Positions 1 to 11,064 of a stretch of 64,000 nt of DNA are shown here, in pieces (position 1 is the stretch's first letter; the number at the start of each line of letters is the position of its first letter). The notes below the pieces were generated by a model that was not told the DNA's origin, ran no database searches, and saw only the letters and a list, made by a program, of their open reading frames with translations. Position numbers and translations under genes: made by a program. Origin of the DNA: Mesorhabditis belari (lineage: Eukaryota > Nematoda > Chromadorea > Rhabditida > Rhabditidae); NCBI GenBank assembly GCA_958450365.1, contig CAUEEP010000333.1:186001-250000 (forward strand), given 5' to 3'.

Positions 1-52
1 CCTCGACCTTCTGCTTACCGGGCAGCTCTACCACTAAGCTATCAGCTTTCCC
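1..52 (-). pseudogene. tRNA-like fragment at window edge
   Basis: On the minus strand an A-box-like stretch (TAGCTTAGTGGTAGAG) is followed by a possible anticodon arm, CTGC/GCAG around a 7-base loop containing GGT. The T arm and 3' acceptor would lie outside the window. The base before the would-be anticodon is C rather than the usual T33, so this is more likely a tRNA-derived relic than a working tRNA. Confidence 0.4.
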
Positions 53-153
53 CAAAAAGAAATAGGAAAGGCAAGGAAGAAGGGAAGAAGGAAAGAAGGG
101 AAGAAGAAAGAAAGGTTTAAAGGACAAATATCAGTTTCAAATCACTTCTTTAG

Positions 154-3100
154 TTACTCCCAAACGATACAACGAGCAAATCGATGGGTTTCATCTCTCA
201 AATCTCCCGGATTCTCGTCGCTTTCGATGATGGTTCAAGGATACCAATCATTGTAAAAGTAATATTTTACTTTATGATTAGAAATTGGTAGACAAAATGT
301 CTACAAAATAGGATTCTGTAGATTTTTGTGTATTTGATGACCTAGTTGAATAGGTGAATAGCTTTAGGCACATCGAGTTTTGAGTTACAATATTTTTGTG
401 GGTATAAAGCCAAGCCAAGTAGCCAATAAAAGCCAATAAAGCCAAGTTTTTAGACAAAAATCTCATTCAATTTTTCAAATTTCATTTTACTCATTTCATT
501 CTGCTCTTTCTGCTCATTCTGCTCATTATTGTTAACATTTTGTAGTAAACTGATCGCTTATAAAGGTATTTCTTCTCTGAAAAGTGTACAAAATGAGATT
601 TCGGTGGATAAGTTTAGAAATTGATAGACACAACGTCTACAAAATAGGATTCTGTAGATTTTTGTGTATTTAATGACCTAGTTGATGATGATTCGTACGG
701 AGAAAAGTCGAAATGAAGGGAGAAATGAGAGAGAAAACACTAAATTTAGTCTAATTTTATCAAACTTAAACTAAATTCTATTAAATTCTCTTAAATTAAA
801 GCAAAATTCTCTCAAATTCTCTGAAATTCTCTGAAATTCTCTGAAATTCTCTTAAATTCTCTTAAATCCTCTTAAATTCTCTCAAATTCGCTTAAATTCT
901 CTGAAATTCTCTTAAATCCTCTTAAATTCTCTCAAATTCTCTCAAATTCGCTGAAATTAAAGCAAAATTTCTAGATTCCCGAACTCCACACGATCACCCA
1001 TTCGATGGTATTGATTTGCGGCGAGAAAGAGCGAAATTTCATGCGGGAAAATGGGGTTTGTGAGAAAAGTGCGGAAAAATGAAGCTATTCAATGAATTAG
1101 ATATGAATTAAATACTATAAAATGATCTTAAAATCCTCAATAATTCAATAATTCAATAATTCAATAATATTGAATAATTCTCAAGTTCAACTTTGAGTTT
1201 AACTTTAAATTTTTAACGTTTAATGTTTAATGTTTAACGTTTAACGTTTATCGTTAACTTTTTTTTAGAGTGATCAACTTTATCGATTCATCGCCGAGTA
1301 CTTCAATCGAGAATGTGCTTTTATGAAACGCTCACTGATTGGCCGGATGTAAAGGTACGATTTAGATATGTTTCTAATCAGAAATAATATATTGGGTTGG
1401 TGAATTGAATCCAAGAATATTTAAGTTTACCTATGCGGGATTTCTATTTTGCCTAATAAGTTCATCTATTGGGTTGGTGAATTGAAAACTGCGGGACTTT
1501 GAACTAAAATTTATTCAACATAAAACCATGAATTCATTCGAAATAATTTCCATTATTATTGACGACTTCTGCCCATTTTACAGGCAATTTGCGGATTCCT
1601 CTTTCGTAGTAGGATTTTGGTTTGTGTGTGAGACAAGTGTGAGACTCAAAAATGGAGGACTGAAGATGGAGACTGGAGATCCCAGTTTGGGCAGTTTCTT
1701 CAAAAGAAACCCATTTTGGTGTCAATAGAAAAGTTGTAGAGAATCAAAAATTAGGCTTATAGCCAAATTTCCAAAAAGATACACCTAGTAGTTTCGCTTA
1801 AAATGCAAGTTTTGTTGCAAGGTTTGTTGCAATTTTTGTGAAAATTCGTAAATCTCTCATTTCTTGAAAACCAGTTTTTGAATCGTTCTGAAAATTTGGA
1901 TATAAGCTTGATTTTTGATTCTCTACAACTTTTCCATTGACACCAAAATGGGTTTCTTTTGAAGGGAGTGCTCAAACTGTCACATATGACAATAGCCCGT
2001 AATTTTCAATTCACCAATCCAATAGATACGTTTTTAATCAGAAATAATATAGTTTTATGAAAATCGAATAATCAATCAGTAAACTACATCATACAATAAA
2101 CAAAATAGCTATACAATTAATGCTAAAAGACTTTAGAACCTTTAGAACTTTAGAACTTTAGAACCAAACATGGCGCAAGCTTTTAAACATTTCCAAACTT
2201 CCCAAATCTTTTCCAAACTTCTTTTAAAAATAATAAATAATAAAATAATAACAAAATTTCTATTTGAACTATTAAAAAGCTTCATTGTTTCTCTGTCAAA
2301 TAGCTTTTTGGACATTCTTCAAAATAGTTGTTTTTGTGGATTTTTAAACGCGTAAAGACGAAAACCCAAAACGGCACAATTTGCCCAAAACCGCCGACAC
2401 TAACGCCGACACTAAAGTCGTGTAACTTTTTGGTGTAACTTTTTGTCGCTCAAGTGACTGAGAAAGCTTCATCGGGAGCTTTATCAGTCAGTGCAGCTTC
2501 TATTGGGTTGGCCAATAAGTAATAGAGCACCCAAAACTGCTTCGATGCCGACTCCGATCGCAATTTGGACACTTTCTTCAATACAAACTACAAACAAACA
2601 AAATGGCTTTTCGGAAATTCTTGGAAGTAGTTGATTTTGTGGATTCTCAAATGCGCAAAGGCTAGCACCCAAAACTGCTCCGATGCTGAAGCTCCGATGC
2701 CAATTTGGACACTTTCTTCAAAACAAACCTATTTTAGTGTAAAAGACAAAAAGATAGAGCTCATTTGATTACATAAATCTGTAAAATTTGAAAACGATCC
2801 GTTTAGCGATTTTCTTTAAAACAATAATTGAAAATTTTATATAATCAAGTCGTTTTTATCGAATTGAGTCGAGCTTTGAGCCTTGAGCAAAAGCTATTTT
2901 GTAGAGAAATTATAGAGAAATGATAAAGAAATGATTGTAAAACTGTTAATAATTTAAATACAACAAATTTTGTTACAAATTCTTTTCTATGGAAAGAAAA
3001 ATTTGGCAAAATTGCATCAATCTAATAGGTTTCTGGAGTAGAGTGTGCTCCTTGTTGACAGACAATTGATCAGATGTCAGACAAGTTTGCCTTGTTGCCT

Positions 3101-6100
3101 TGACAACATTTTTGTCAGACAGTTGATCCGACAAACTTTCGACAACGCGTTTTCTAAAAGGTGCGCTTTTTAAGCAAAGCTATAAAGGCCGCGCAAAAAA
3201 AATGTGCAAAATTTTCTTAAAAGTGTAGTAATGGATAGTTTTATTTGAGGATTTAGGTTTTTTTAGGGCGTGGAGTTTGTTTTTGAATAGTTCTAGTGCG
3301 AATGTAGACAATAGGCCTGGTAAATTCGTAAATATTGGGTTGTCCAGTTATGAATGCGCATTTCTACTATTTTGTGAATTTCTCAAGATATCGAACAGAT
3401 GTATATGAGTGTTAGATATCATTCGAAAGCTGAAGATCTCCTTATTTATTTTATTGATTTTCAACTGGCTTTTGTGAAAGCTTTAATGATAAATGAGAGC
3501 TGATACCCATCGGCAGTTTCTTTTGCACCAAGATCATTTTGACAATTTGAAAGTCTATTGGATTATAAAGCTATAAAGCTAGATAAAGATAAAGATCTCC
3601 TCTACATTTTGGAATCAAAAAGTTTTTGAATTCATTCAACTTTTTGGGAAATTGACTGCACAAAGGGAGAGGTCGTTTTCGAAAAAAAAACCCATTTCAG
3701 CTTAGCTATTCCTCAAGTTTTATGGTGTAAAATAACCGCCCAGAAAAGAAAAGAAAAGTAAAGATGCTCTGAAATTGTTATATTTAAAAAAAAGTTGTAT
3801 TGATATATCTATTGGTCAAAAATCAAACGGTTAACTCAATTTGAGCAGAGCCAAAACTTGATCCAAAGACACCTTTTCATTTTTTGGCCGCCTCTTCTTC
3901 TGTGCAGTCAATTTGCCCAAAAGCTGAACAAATTCAAAAACTTTTTTATTCCAAATGTAGAGGAGATCTTCAGCTTTCGAATAATACTCATATAAATCTT
4001 TTTCTTGATTTCGGTATCTTGAGAAATTTACAAAATAGTAAAAAACGCGAATTCATAACTGGACAACCCAATAATAGGTTTCTGTTTCCTTGTTTCCAAC
4101 TCTTAACATGAAATTTTTTGAAATAAAATTATTCAAATACAAGATAACAGACTTTAAATTCTAGTATTTATTATTAATTATTGATTATTTAATAAAAAAT
4201 ATGATTTAGAAAGCTACTGCCTATGCCACTGAGCCATGGAGATACGGAGATGCGAGCTCGTGCGGCTCGGTGATCATGAGAGATCTCTCCGCGCAAGCTG
4301 AACCCAGCAATATCTACAATGGACTCAATCCTTCGCAAGTTGGTTTACGATAAAATTTATGTTAATTGCAGATAGAATTTACTCTCGAAAATGAGCTAAA
4401 ACATTTCCAGCTCCTCGAGATTTTGTCGCAAATCGCGTGGATTCAAGTGCACGGTTTGCGCTCGAAAACGCCGTACATTCGATTGTCGGATGGGTAAGTG
4501 AACAAAGAAAGTCACTAAAAGAAGAAATAAACAAGAAATAAACAAGAAATAAACAAGAAATAAACAATAAACAAAGGATAAACAAACAATAAACAACCAA
4601 TAAACAAACAATAAACAAACAATAAACAAACAACAAAGCACTTAAGCCATCAACTTTAACCATAAACTCCTTTACGCCGTATATTCGATTGCCGGATGGG
4701 TAAGTGAACAAAGAAAGTCACTAAAAGAAGAAATAAACAATAAACAAACAAGAAACAAATAATAAACAACCAATAAACAAACAATAAACACAATAAACAC
4801 AATAAACAACCAATAAACAACCAATAAACCACCAATAAACAACCAATAAACAACCAATAAACAAACAATAAACACAATAAACAACCAATAAACCACCAAT
4901 AAACAACCAATAAACCACCAATAAACAACCAATAAACAACCAATAAACAAACAATAAACACAATAAACAACCAATAAACCACCAATAAACAACCAATAAA
5001 CCACCAATAAACAACCAATAAACAACCAATAAACAAACAATAAACACAATAAACAACCAATAAACCACCAATAAACAACCAATAAACAACCAATAAACAA
5101 CCAATAAAGCACTTAAGCCATCAACTTTAACCATCAACTTTAACCATCAACTTTAACCATCAACTTTAACCATCAACTCCTTTAACTTTTTAGATATATG
5201 GAGTTTTTCTACAAAATGCAAGAACCAGCCAGCACGTGGACGACTCTTGAACCAAAGATTGGTCCCGAATTCGAGAAGATTCAACACTTGTACAAGAATC
5301 GACACTTCTGGCATTATGTCTTCAGAGAATCACATAAAGATCTGGGTTAGTTTAGAAAATTTCAAAGGCACATGCACAAATTGACTCCAGTTCATTAAGG
5401 GAAACCCTTGGGAATCAAAGCTTAAGCTCAATTTCTTGGGAATCAAAGCTTAAGCTCTTGGGAATCAAAGCTCAATTTCTTGGGAATCAAAGCTTAAGCT
5501 CTTGGGAATCAAAGCTTAAGCTCTTGGGAATCAAAGCTCAATTTCTTTTTTACCATTTACCATTTCTTTTTTACCTTATTCAAAAGTCTCTTTTGCATAT
5601 TTCAGGCATTCCCGATGTGATCTGTCATGGTGACATGTGGGCGTACAATTTTTTGTGGAACAAAGTGAAAACTCAAAATGGAGACGACTCATTGAGTGCA
5701 CTTTTAGACTGGCAAAATGTGCATCACGGTGATTTTCGAATACTGAATACTGATTTTGATTTTCGGCGATTCGTAAAGCCTTGACGTTCTAACAAGTGTT
5801 GAAGTATTGAAATAAAAAGATAATGTACTACGGATGAAGTAGCTGAAGATGAAGTAGCTGAAGATGAAGTAGCTGAAGATGAAGTAGCTGAAGCTGAAGT
5901 AGCTGAAGATGAAGTAGCTGAAGATGAAGTAGCTGAAGCTGAAGTAGCTGAAGATGAAGTAGCTGAAGATGAAGTAGCTGAAGATGAAGTAGCTGAAGAT
6001 GAAGTAGCTTAAGATGAAGTAGCTTAAGATGAAGTAGCTGAAGATGAAGTAGCTGAAGATGAAGTAGCTGAAGCTGAAGTAGCTGAAGATGAAGTAGCTG

Positions 6101-9100
6101 AAGATGAAGTATTAAAACGAAATTTCAGGCAGTTGTGCAGAGGATCTTTGTCATTTGTTTGTTTTTGGATGTGATGCAGAAGAGCGACGAGTTGCTGAAG
6201 CAAAATTTCTACCGATTCTCCACGAAATGATCGTTGAAAGGGAGTGCAAAAGTTGGCATCGACGTACCGTACTCATTTGAACAGGTTTGTTTAGTTGATA
6301 ACTGGTTAAACCCTGACTAACTGCACTTATAGTGAGCTGATTCTAACTAGATTTTCCTCAAAACTTTAAACCAATCAAATTGCGCCTGAGAAAAAGCTAC
6401 GAGAAAAGAAAAAGCGCTGAGAAAAGAAAAAGCCAGTTCTTCAGTTAGAGTTTAAGTTTAAAAAACCAAACTTGAATACCCAAGCATTGTAGTTGTTTGT
6501 TTGTTTGTTTGTTTCTTGTTCTCTTGTTCTCTTTTTTAGCTTTTTCCTGCTTCCATCTCTTTCCTGTTCAATTTTCTCAAAAACAACGTGCTAATCTCAA
6601 AGTGCTTTTGCTCAAAGTGCTTTGAAATCGCTCAATTTCATCATTTTAAATGCAATAGACTGTTTTGATGATCGAATTCGATTAGAAATCAAAACAAATA
6701 ATGCAAAAAAGCCAAACGAAATGCAAGGGATTGAGCAATCCCTTGCATTTTGAGCAATTTGGGAAAGCCGAGAGCACTCACTGAACAAACGATGGGGGAA
6801 TGGAGGGAAAAGAGGAAAGTGGATAGCAAAGGATTTATTATTTATTGAACAAATATTATGAATTGAGAGATAACGAGTTTAAGAAGGTTAGCGAGAAAAG
6901 AAAATTAGCGCAAATTTAGCGCATTTAAGCACATTCCTTCCCAATCATTGTTTCCATTTGCTTTTTGAAAAGCTAGTTTTTAAATTGCGGCACCGATGCG
7001 CAGTAAATCCCCATTATTTACTCCCATTTACAGTTCTACAATATGGTGACAAAATATCAACAAAAGTCTATCGATCTTATTTGCGACGTTTCAAACGTGT
7101 TCTTTACATTCAATCTGTCAAAGATGTCCTTTTATCCCTTTTCTGGCTTTCATTTTGGTTGTTTTGAGAATTCGATGAGCCGAACTTTTTCCAATACTTG
7201 GCCTAAGCCAAACAGACTTGGCCAGACAGCCAAACAGACTTGGCACAGACTTGGACTTGGCCAACAGAATTCTTTGAGGAGTTTGGGATTCCTTTTACGT
7301 CGATCAAAAATCTTTTGACGACTTGTTGAATTGTTGAATTGTTGGCGTTCTTTGGTGAACCTCGTCCTTTACGATCTTCATTTAAACCCGTTTCTTTTGC
7401 AGGCTGTTTGAATGAGTGACACCGGCGCAAATCATGATTTGTTAAGGCTTTTGTTGTCTTGAAACAATTCTGTCGTCTAACGGGAGAGGCTTTTTGGGCC
7501 AATCGTTCTGATGGTTTCGATCGTTCTGATGGTTTCGATCGTTCTGATGGTTGTGAGCCTGCTCAATATGAGGGTTTCTTTTCAGTCGATCAAAGTCGAT
7601 CGACTTTTTGAATTGGAGTCTTTGGTGAACCTAATTCTTTACGATTTTCATTGAAGCCCGTTTCTTTGAAATGCTTCAGAGCACGAAAAACATTTTATCT
7701 CTTTCCTGCAAGATTCGAGATCTCTGCGAGTGTTTTTCCTTGCTGTTGAAGAATTTTCCGGATGTTTTTCCTTGCTGTTGAAGAATAATAACGCAGCTCT
7801 TTCTTAGCCTTTATACCTAAAAAACAATCAAATCATCAAATTAATAAGAAAAGAAAAAAAAAAGAGACAGAAAGCAGTTAAACGTAGTCAGCTGTGCGTC
7901 ACCATAACTGTGGGATAACAGATAACGTCACCACAACTGTATCACCCGTATTTAACTTACAATTCCATTTCCTAGAAGTAAATCCCATTATTTCTAAAGC
8001 TTTTCAACACTTAACACATTCCGGGCGATATTCGCTGTACTAATGACGATATTCGCTGTACTAATGCCAAGCTTTTGGTGTAAACTCAACCTTTTAAGGA
8101 TTTTTGTTATTGATTTTGCAGAAAGTTCTTGGCTACTTGTATTAGCTTTCAAAAAAAGAGGCCCAGAGCTAGCTGGGCCTCTTTTGAGCTAGCTGGGCCT
8201 CTTTTGAGCTAGCTGGGCCTCTTTTGAGTTAGCTGGGCCTCTTTTGAGCTATCTGGGCCCAGAACTAAACTATTATCATCAAATGATGATAATAGTTTAG
8301 TTTATTCTTGAATTTCACAAAATTATTAGTAAAAAAGTGCACTCTTAATACCGTCGTCGCGAGTTTGTTAAAATATTTAATAGTATGACGTTACTGAACT
8401 AGCCAAAGTTGTTCCAAATACAATTTAATTGTTAATTTAACCAGAAGCCTGACTTAGCCTGCCTGGCTTTTGGAAAGCTTGTGCCTGGCCAGCCAAAAGC
8501 CAAAGTCAAAGGGCGTTGGCTTTTGGCTGACCTGATTCGATCTGGCTTACAGATCCTAGGTTACAGATCCTAGGTTACAGATCCTAGCCTACAGATCCTA
8601 GCCTACAGATCCTAGCCTACAGATCCTAGCCTACAGATCCTAGCTTACAGATCCTAGCTTACAGATCCTAGCTTACAGATCCTAGGTTACAGATCCTACG
8701 TTACAGATCCTAGCTTACAGATCCTAGCTTACAGATCCTAGCTTACAGATCCTAGGTTACAGATCCTAGCTTACAGATCCTACGTTACAGATCCTAGCTT
8801 ACAGATCCTAGCTTACAGATCCTAGGTTACAGATCCTACGTTACAGATCCTAGCTTACAGATCCTAGCTTACAGATCCTACAGCTTACAGATGAAAACAA
8901 CTCTGATACACTCCAACTCCAACAGTTCCATTTTCAGCTCGACAAAGCCTATCGCATCCACTTGGTCGCTCAGGGTTCCCATTTCGCGTTCATCGGCCGC
9001 GTGATGGACACAATGGATGGGCTGTCGGTGGAAGAGGAGAAACACGAAATCCTTGTCAAACGGGTGCACGGAGCGCTCATCGATGCGAGCAAAGCTTTAG

Positions 9101-9144
9101 CCAAATCACTGCCTCAATATTTGCCAAAGTTCACTGAGTTGTGA
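154..9144 (+). CDS. CHK kinase-like (DUF1679/EcKL-type) gene, 5' partial, two frameshifts
   Basis: Protein of the choline/ecdysteroid kinase-like (CHK, DUF1679) group expanded in nematodes; such proteins are thought to phosphorylate small molecules in the cytosol, substrate unknown. Exons: 154-258, 1269-1354, 4210-4338, 4372-4493, 5194-5345, 5606-5728, 6129-6284, 8938-9144; phases match at each junction. Visible motifs: SMGFISQISRILVAF near the N-terminus, GSVIMRDLS, the catalytic VICHGDMWAYNFLW (HxDxxxxN), LLDWQNVHHG, AEDLCHLFV, VPYSFEQ|LDKAYRIHLV across the last intron, and HFAFIGRVMD before the stop. Start exons are missing (left of window). Exon 2 lacks one base in a T run (NREC-AFYE) and exon 7 has one extra base near an A run, just before VGIDVPY; these are sequencing errors or pseudogenisation. 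About 1.08 kb of coding sequence spans 9 kb because introns hold transposon relics and minisatellites. The 33-nt intron 4339-4371 is unusually short. Confidence 0.82.
279..686. repeat. Direct repeat pair (279-350, 615-686)
   Basis: Two near-identical stretches of about 70 bp beginning TAGAAATTG and ending GACCTAGTTGA, 336 bp apart, in intron 1 of the CHK-like gene. No coding content. Confidence 0.75.
778..958. repeat. Intronic tandem repeat, AAATTCTCT-type
   Basis: Roughly 10-bp degenerate units (CTCTGAAATT, CTCTTAAATT) repeated about 17 times in intron 1 of the CHK-like gene. Confidence 0.85.
1469..2022 (-). mobile_element. Non-autonomous mariner with transposase C-terminal relic
   Basis: Inverted ends TTGGGTTGGTGAATTGAAAA / TTTTCAATTCACCAATCCAA with TA on both sides. 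The minus strand still encodes a recognisable mariner C-terminus (YYERGIRKLPVKWAEVV, then NNNGNYFE), so the element is an internally deleted autonomous mariner. Flanks 1365-1392 and 2025-2052 are near-identical and a solo left end occurs at 1392, pointing to a local duplication. A second copy is at 40863-41395. Confidence 0.82.
2497..2730. mobile_element. mariner-like end plus internal duplication
   Basis: Begins with a mariner-type end, TATTGGGTTGGCCAATAAG. A stretch starting GCACCCAAAACTGC and ending CACTTTCTTCAA occurs twice (about 2529-2582 and 2666-2720). No matching right end was found, so this is a fragment. Confidence 0.5.
3335..4071. mobile_element. TA-flanked mariner-type MITE
   Basis: Inverted arms of about 120 bp begin TTGGGTTGTCCAGTTATGAA and end TTCATAACTGGACAACCCAA, with TA on each side. 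No transposase similarity remains. Lies in intron 2 of the CHK-like gene, about 140 bp upstream of exon 3. Confidence 0.85.
4466..5190. repeat. Duplicated exon edge plus 11-bp satellite in intron
   Basis: The last about 25 coding bases of CHK exon 4, its splice donor and about 45 bp of intron (4466-4535) recur at 4675-4740. Between and after the copies runs an 11-bp repeat (AAACAACCAAT) to about 5105, then TTTAACCATCAAC units to the acceptor at 5193. Long hydrophobic ORFs here on the minus strand are repeat artefacts. Confidence 0.9.
5826..6112. repeat. 15-bp minisatellite in CHK-like intron
   Basis: About 19 copies of GATGAAGTAGCTGAA with GAT/GCT variants, filling most of the 400-bp intron 5729-6128 of the CHK-like gene. 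Confidence 0.92.
7210..7800 (-). pseudogene. Tc1-like transposase N-terminal relic
   Basis: Read on the minus strand, 7800 downwards gives IRKILQQQGKTLAEISNLAG then LKHFKETGFNENRK; a second copy around 7450-7260 gives KETGLNEDRKGRGSPK and QQVVKRFLID. These fit the paired-type HTH and GRPK hook of Tc1-family transposases. Frames are broken and pieces are duplicated. Sits in the last intron of the CHK-like gene. Confidence 0.6.
8160..8262. repeat. 20-bp minisatellite
   Basis: About five copies of AGCTAGCTGGGCCTCTTTTG in the last intron of the CHK-like gene, followed by a short palindrome (8268-8300, ACTAAACTATTATCATCA and complement). Confidence 0.85.
8549..8890. repeat. 14-bp minisatellite ending next to splice acceptor
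   Basis: About 24 copies of TTACAGATCCTAGC. The array ends about 50 bp before the acceptor of the final CHK-like exon (8938). Each unit contains ACAG and CTAG, which are acceptor-like. Confidence 0.92.
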
Positions 9145-9417
9145 CTGAGTCACTGAGTTGTGAATTTAAAAATTTACTTTAAACTTGACTGGATATCGAT
9201 TTCCGAAAAGACTTTGCTTCTAGCCTTATTCATAAAAATTATTTAAAAATCAAGTTAAACGCAAGGGATTTGGTGGACTTTTTCTTGCAATAGTTCAAAT
9301 CTTCAGTGCACCAGATTTCATGCGTTTAAGGTACTACTAGGTTCTAGGGCTCCGTCTCACTACAGTACGCCAACCAGTACGCCAGACAGTCTTGATTGGC
9401 TGAGAATCTAGCAGGGA

Positions 9418-9475
9418 TTGAACCCTTGACCTGAATAACAAGGGCAGGACAACTGGCTGCGCGAAATGCGATACG
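9418..9475 (-). pseudogene. tRNA-like segment (box B)
   Basis: Minus strand carries CAGCCAGTTGTCC followed by AAGGGTTCAATCCCTGC, resembling an A-box and a good B-box/T arm. Near-identical copy at 36045-36105. No clean cloverleaf. Confidence 0.45.
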
Positions 9476-9647
9476 ACCTACACCATTCGACGCAGAATTT
9501 GATGCTGGTCCCGAATCTGTATTCCGTTTTTGCTAAATGACAATCTGTGAGAAGTTATAAGCGTCTAAAGTTTTGTTAGGACTCTGAAAATGTGGTCATT
9601 TGGCGGCCTCCATGGGTCTTAGCAGCCTCCATGCGGATCCGATCAGC

Positions 9648-9722
9648 TGCATCCGTGGCCAAGTGGTACAGCTCTCGTTTCCAGAACGAGAACTCACGAG
9701 TTCTCGATCCCCACCTTGGATT
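9648..9722 (+). pseudogene. tRNA-like segment, CCA anticodon arm
   Basis: A-box-like GTGGCCAAGTGGTACAGC followed by a perfect 5-bp stem CTCGT/ACGAG around TTCCAGA (anticodon position CCA, Trp-like). The T arm is degraded (TTCTCGATCCCC) and the acceptor stem does not pair. Lies in the centre of the foldback element. Confidence 0.5.
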
Positions 9723-9865
9723 ATTCTTTTGCTTTTTCAAGAAGACTGGTGCTCTTTGTGCGCGCGCAAAATCGCATCCCATCTGGTATATAGCTTTTCA
9801 AATATAAAACTATAAGGCAAGATATAATCAATCCATAAGGTATAATCAATCGCCATCAACTGTCT

Positions 9866-9955
9866 ACAAGAAGTGTTGACTAGGTCGAACCTGTGAGGTC
9901 TCGCACTGGAAACGAAAGCTGTGCCACTCGATCACGACCGCACTGAAGCTGGTTT
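9866..9955 (-). pseudogene. tRNA-like segment with B-box
   Basis: Minus strand: TGATCGAGTGGCACAGC (A-box), TTTCGTTTCCAG (anticodon-arm region as in the opposed copy), then CAGGTTCGACCTAG (B-box). It mirrors the + copy at 9648, so the centre of the element is an imperfect palindrome of two tRNA-like units. Confidence 0.5.
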
Positions 9956-10195
9956 CCAAGGAGGTCGTGAAGACCCAAATGACCGCAAGCAGGCCCCTAA
10001 GACCCAAATAACCACATTTTCAGAGTACTAACAAAACTTTAGACGCTTATAACGCCTGGGTAGATTGTCATTTAGCAAAAACAGAATACATATTCGGAAT
10101 CAGCATCAAATTCTGCGTTGAATGGTATAGGAATATAGCATTTCGCTCAGCCACTTGTCCTTCCGTTGTTAGCTAAAGGGTGTTCTTCTCAAAGA

Positions 10196-10462
10196 ATGCG
10201 TTTTCTAAAATGTGTCAACTTATGAAAAGTACTGATATCTTGGTTCCATTATATCAAGTTTAGCAATTTTTATGAATTTTTCGCTTTCCTTTGTGGATCC
10301 TCAAAGAAACGAGCTAAAATAGAAAGACTGGCTGTCGCATAGCATTTGCTCGGCTCAGCAAGCTCAGCGAGGCTTCCGTTGCTAGCTAAAGTGTGTTCTT
10401 CTCAAACAGGATTACGGTTTTGGTGGCTTTCAAAAGTTGACAAGCTTTAGAAAATGCACAGT
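10196..10462. mobile_element. MITE with TGCGTTTTCTAAAAT ends
   Basis: Left arm TGCGTTTTCTAAAATGTG and right arm TTGACAAGCTTTAGAAAATG are inverted, arms about 34 bp. A flanking motif GCTAAAG(G/T)GTGTTCTTCTC occurs both before (10168) and inside (10382). A related end pair is at 30458-30648. Confidence 0.6.
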
Positions 10463-10583
10463 CGAGAGAAACAGATCTAAACAAGACCAAAAAAATCTTT
10501 AACTTCTTATAATTTAAAAGATATTCCCTTATGATGAACTTTTCTTTTTGGGATTTACCGGAACCCAGACAAAAATTTGACTT

Positions 10584-10716
10584 TACAGTACTTTTAAAGT
10601 ACTTTACAGTACTTTACAGTACTTTATAGTACTTTACAGTACTTTTAAAGTACTCTTAAAGTACTTTTAAAGTACTTAAAATACTTTACAGTACTTTACA
10701 GTACTTTTAAAACACT
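10584..10716. repeat. AGTACTTTACAGTACTTT tandem repeat
   Basis: Degenerate 10-bp units (AGTACTTTAC, AGTACTTTTA), each partly palindromic (AGTACT). No gene seen. Confidence 0.85.
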
Positions 10717-10796
10717 TTTCAAGTTTCCCATTATGCTCATTTTACCGAAAATTTGTCAAATCACATTTACGGTTATTGTTTTTTTAAAAATAGCTT

Positions 10797-10994
10797 TTTA
10801 ACACGTTGACGACATTGTCACCTGATGCTGTCTGACACATATTCGTTCGCCTGGGACATTGTCACCTGACATCAGGTGACAATGTCCCAGGCGAATTGTC
10901 ACCTAATGTCAGGTGACATTTTTTGTCGAAAAAAAACAACGTTGTCCCATGCGATTGTTTGTGCAAAAACGCCATCGTCGTCAACGTGCTAAAA
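10797..10994. mobile_element. Hairpin MITE with internal palindromes
   Basis: Outer arms CACGTTGACGACATTGTC / CGTCGTCAACGTG. The middle contains a near-perfect hairpin, GACATTGTCACCTGACATC with its complement (10856-10890). Non-coding. Confidence 0.7.
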
Positions 10995-11064
10995 TAGGGA
11001 ATTTTCAATATATTTTTTTGTATTGGTGCCTCTTTGCAATACTTCCTTTCAAAAGAAAAATTCC

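Larger units (their letters stand above)
9395..10155. mobile_element. Foldback element with tRNA-like modules
   Basis: Long inverted arms: 9425-9620 (CGACGCAGAATTTGATGCTG ... TGCTAAATGACAATCTG ... TTATAAGCGTCTAAAG ... GTGGTCATT) and their complement at 9980-10150. The centre holds two opposed tRNA-like segments. The same element occurs at 36000-36715, and single ends occur near 27045 and 62940. No transposase is encoded; it must be mobilised in trans or be a static foldback. Confidence 0.8.

Noticed and set aside
3884..4111. 75-aa ORF before CHK exon 3 as an upstream exon
   Set aside because: Lies in the right arm of the MITE 3335-4071 and has no CHK similarity.
4379..5137. Long hydrophobic ORFs on the minus strand
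   Set aside because: Pure translation of the 11-bp AAACAACCAAT array in an intron; open in three frames at once.
7043..7318. 91-aa + strand ORF in the CHK-like last intron
   Set aside because: Overlaps the Tc1-like relic on the other strand and shows no family feature.
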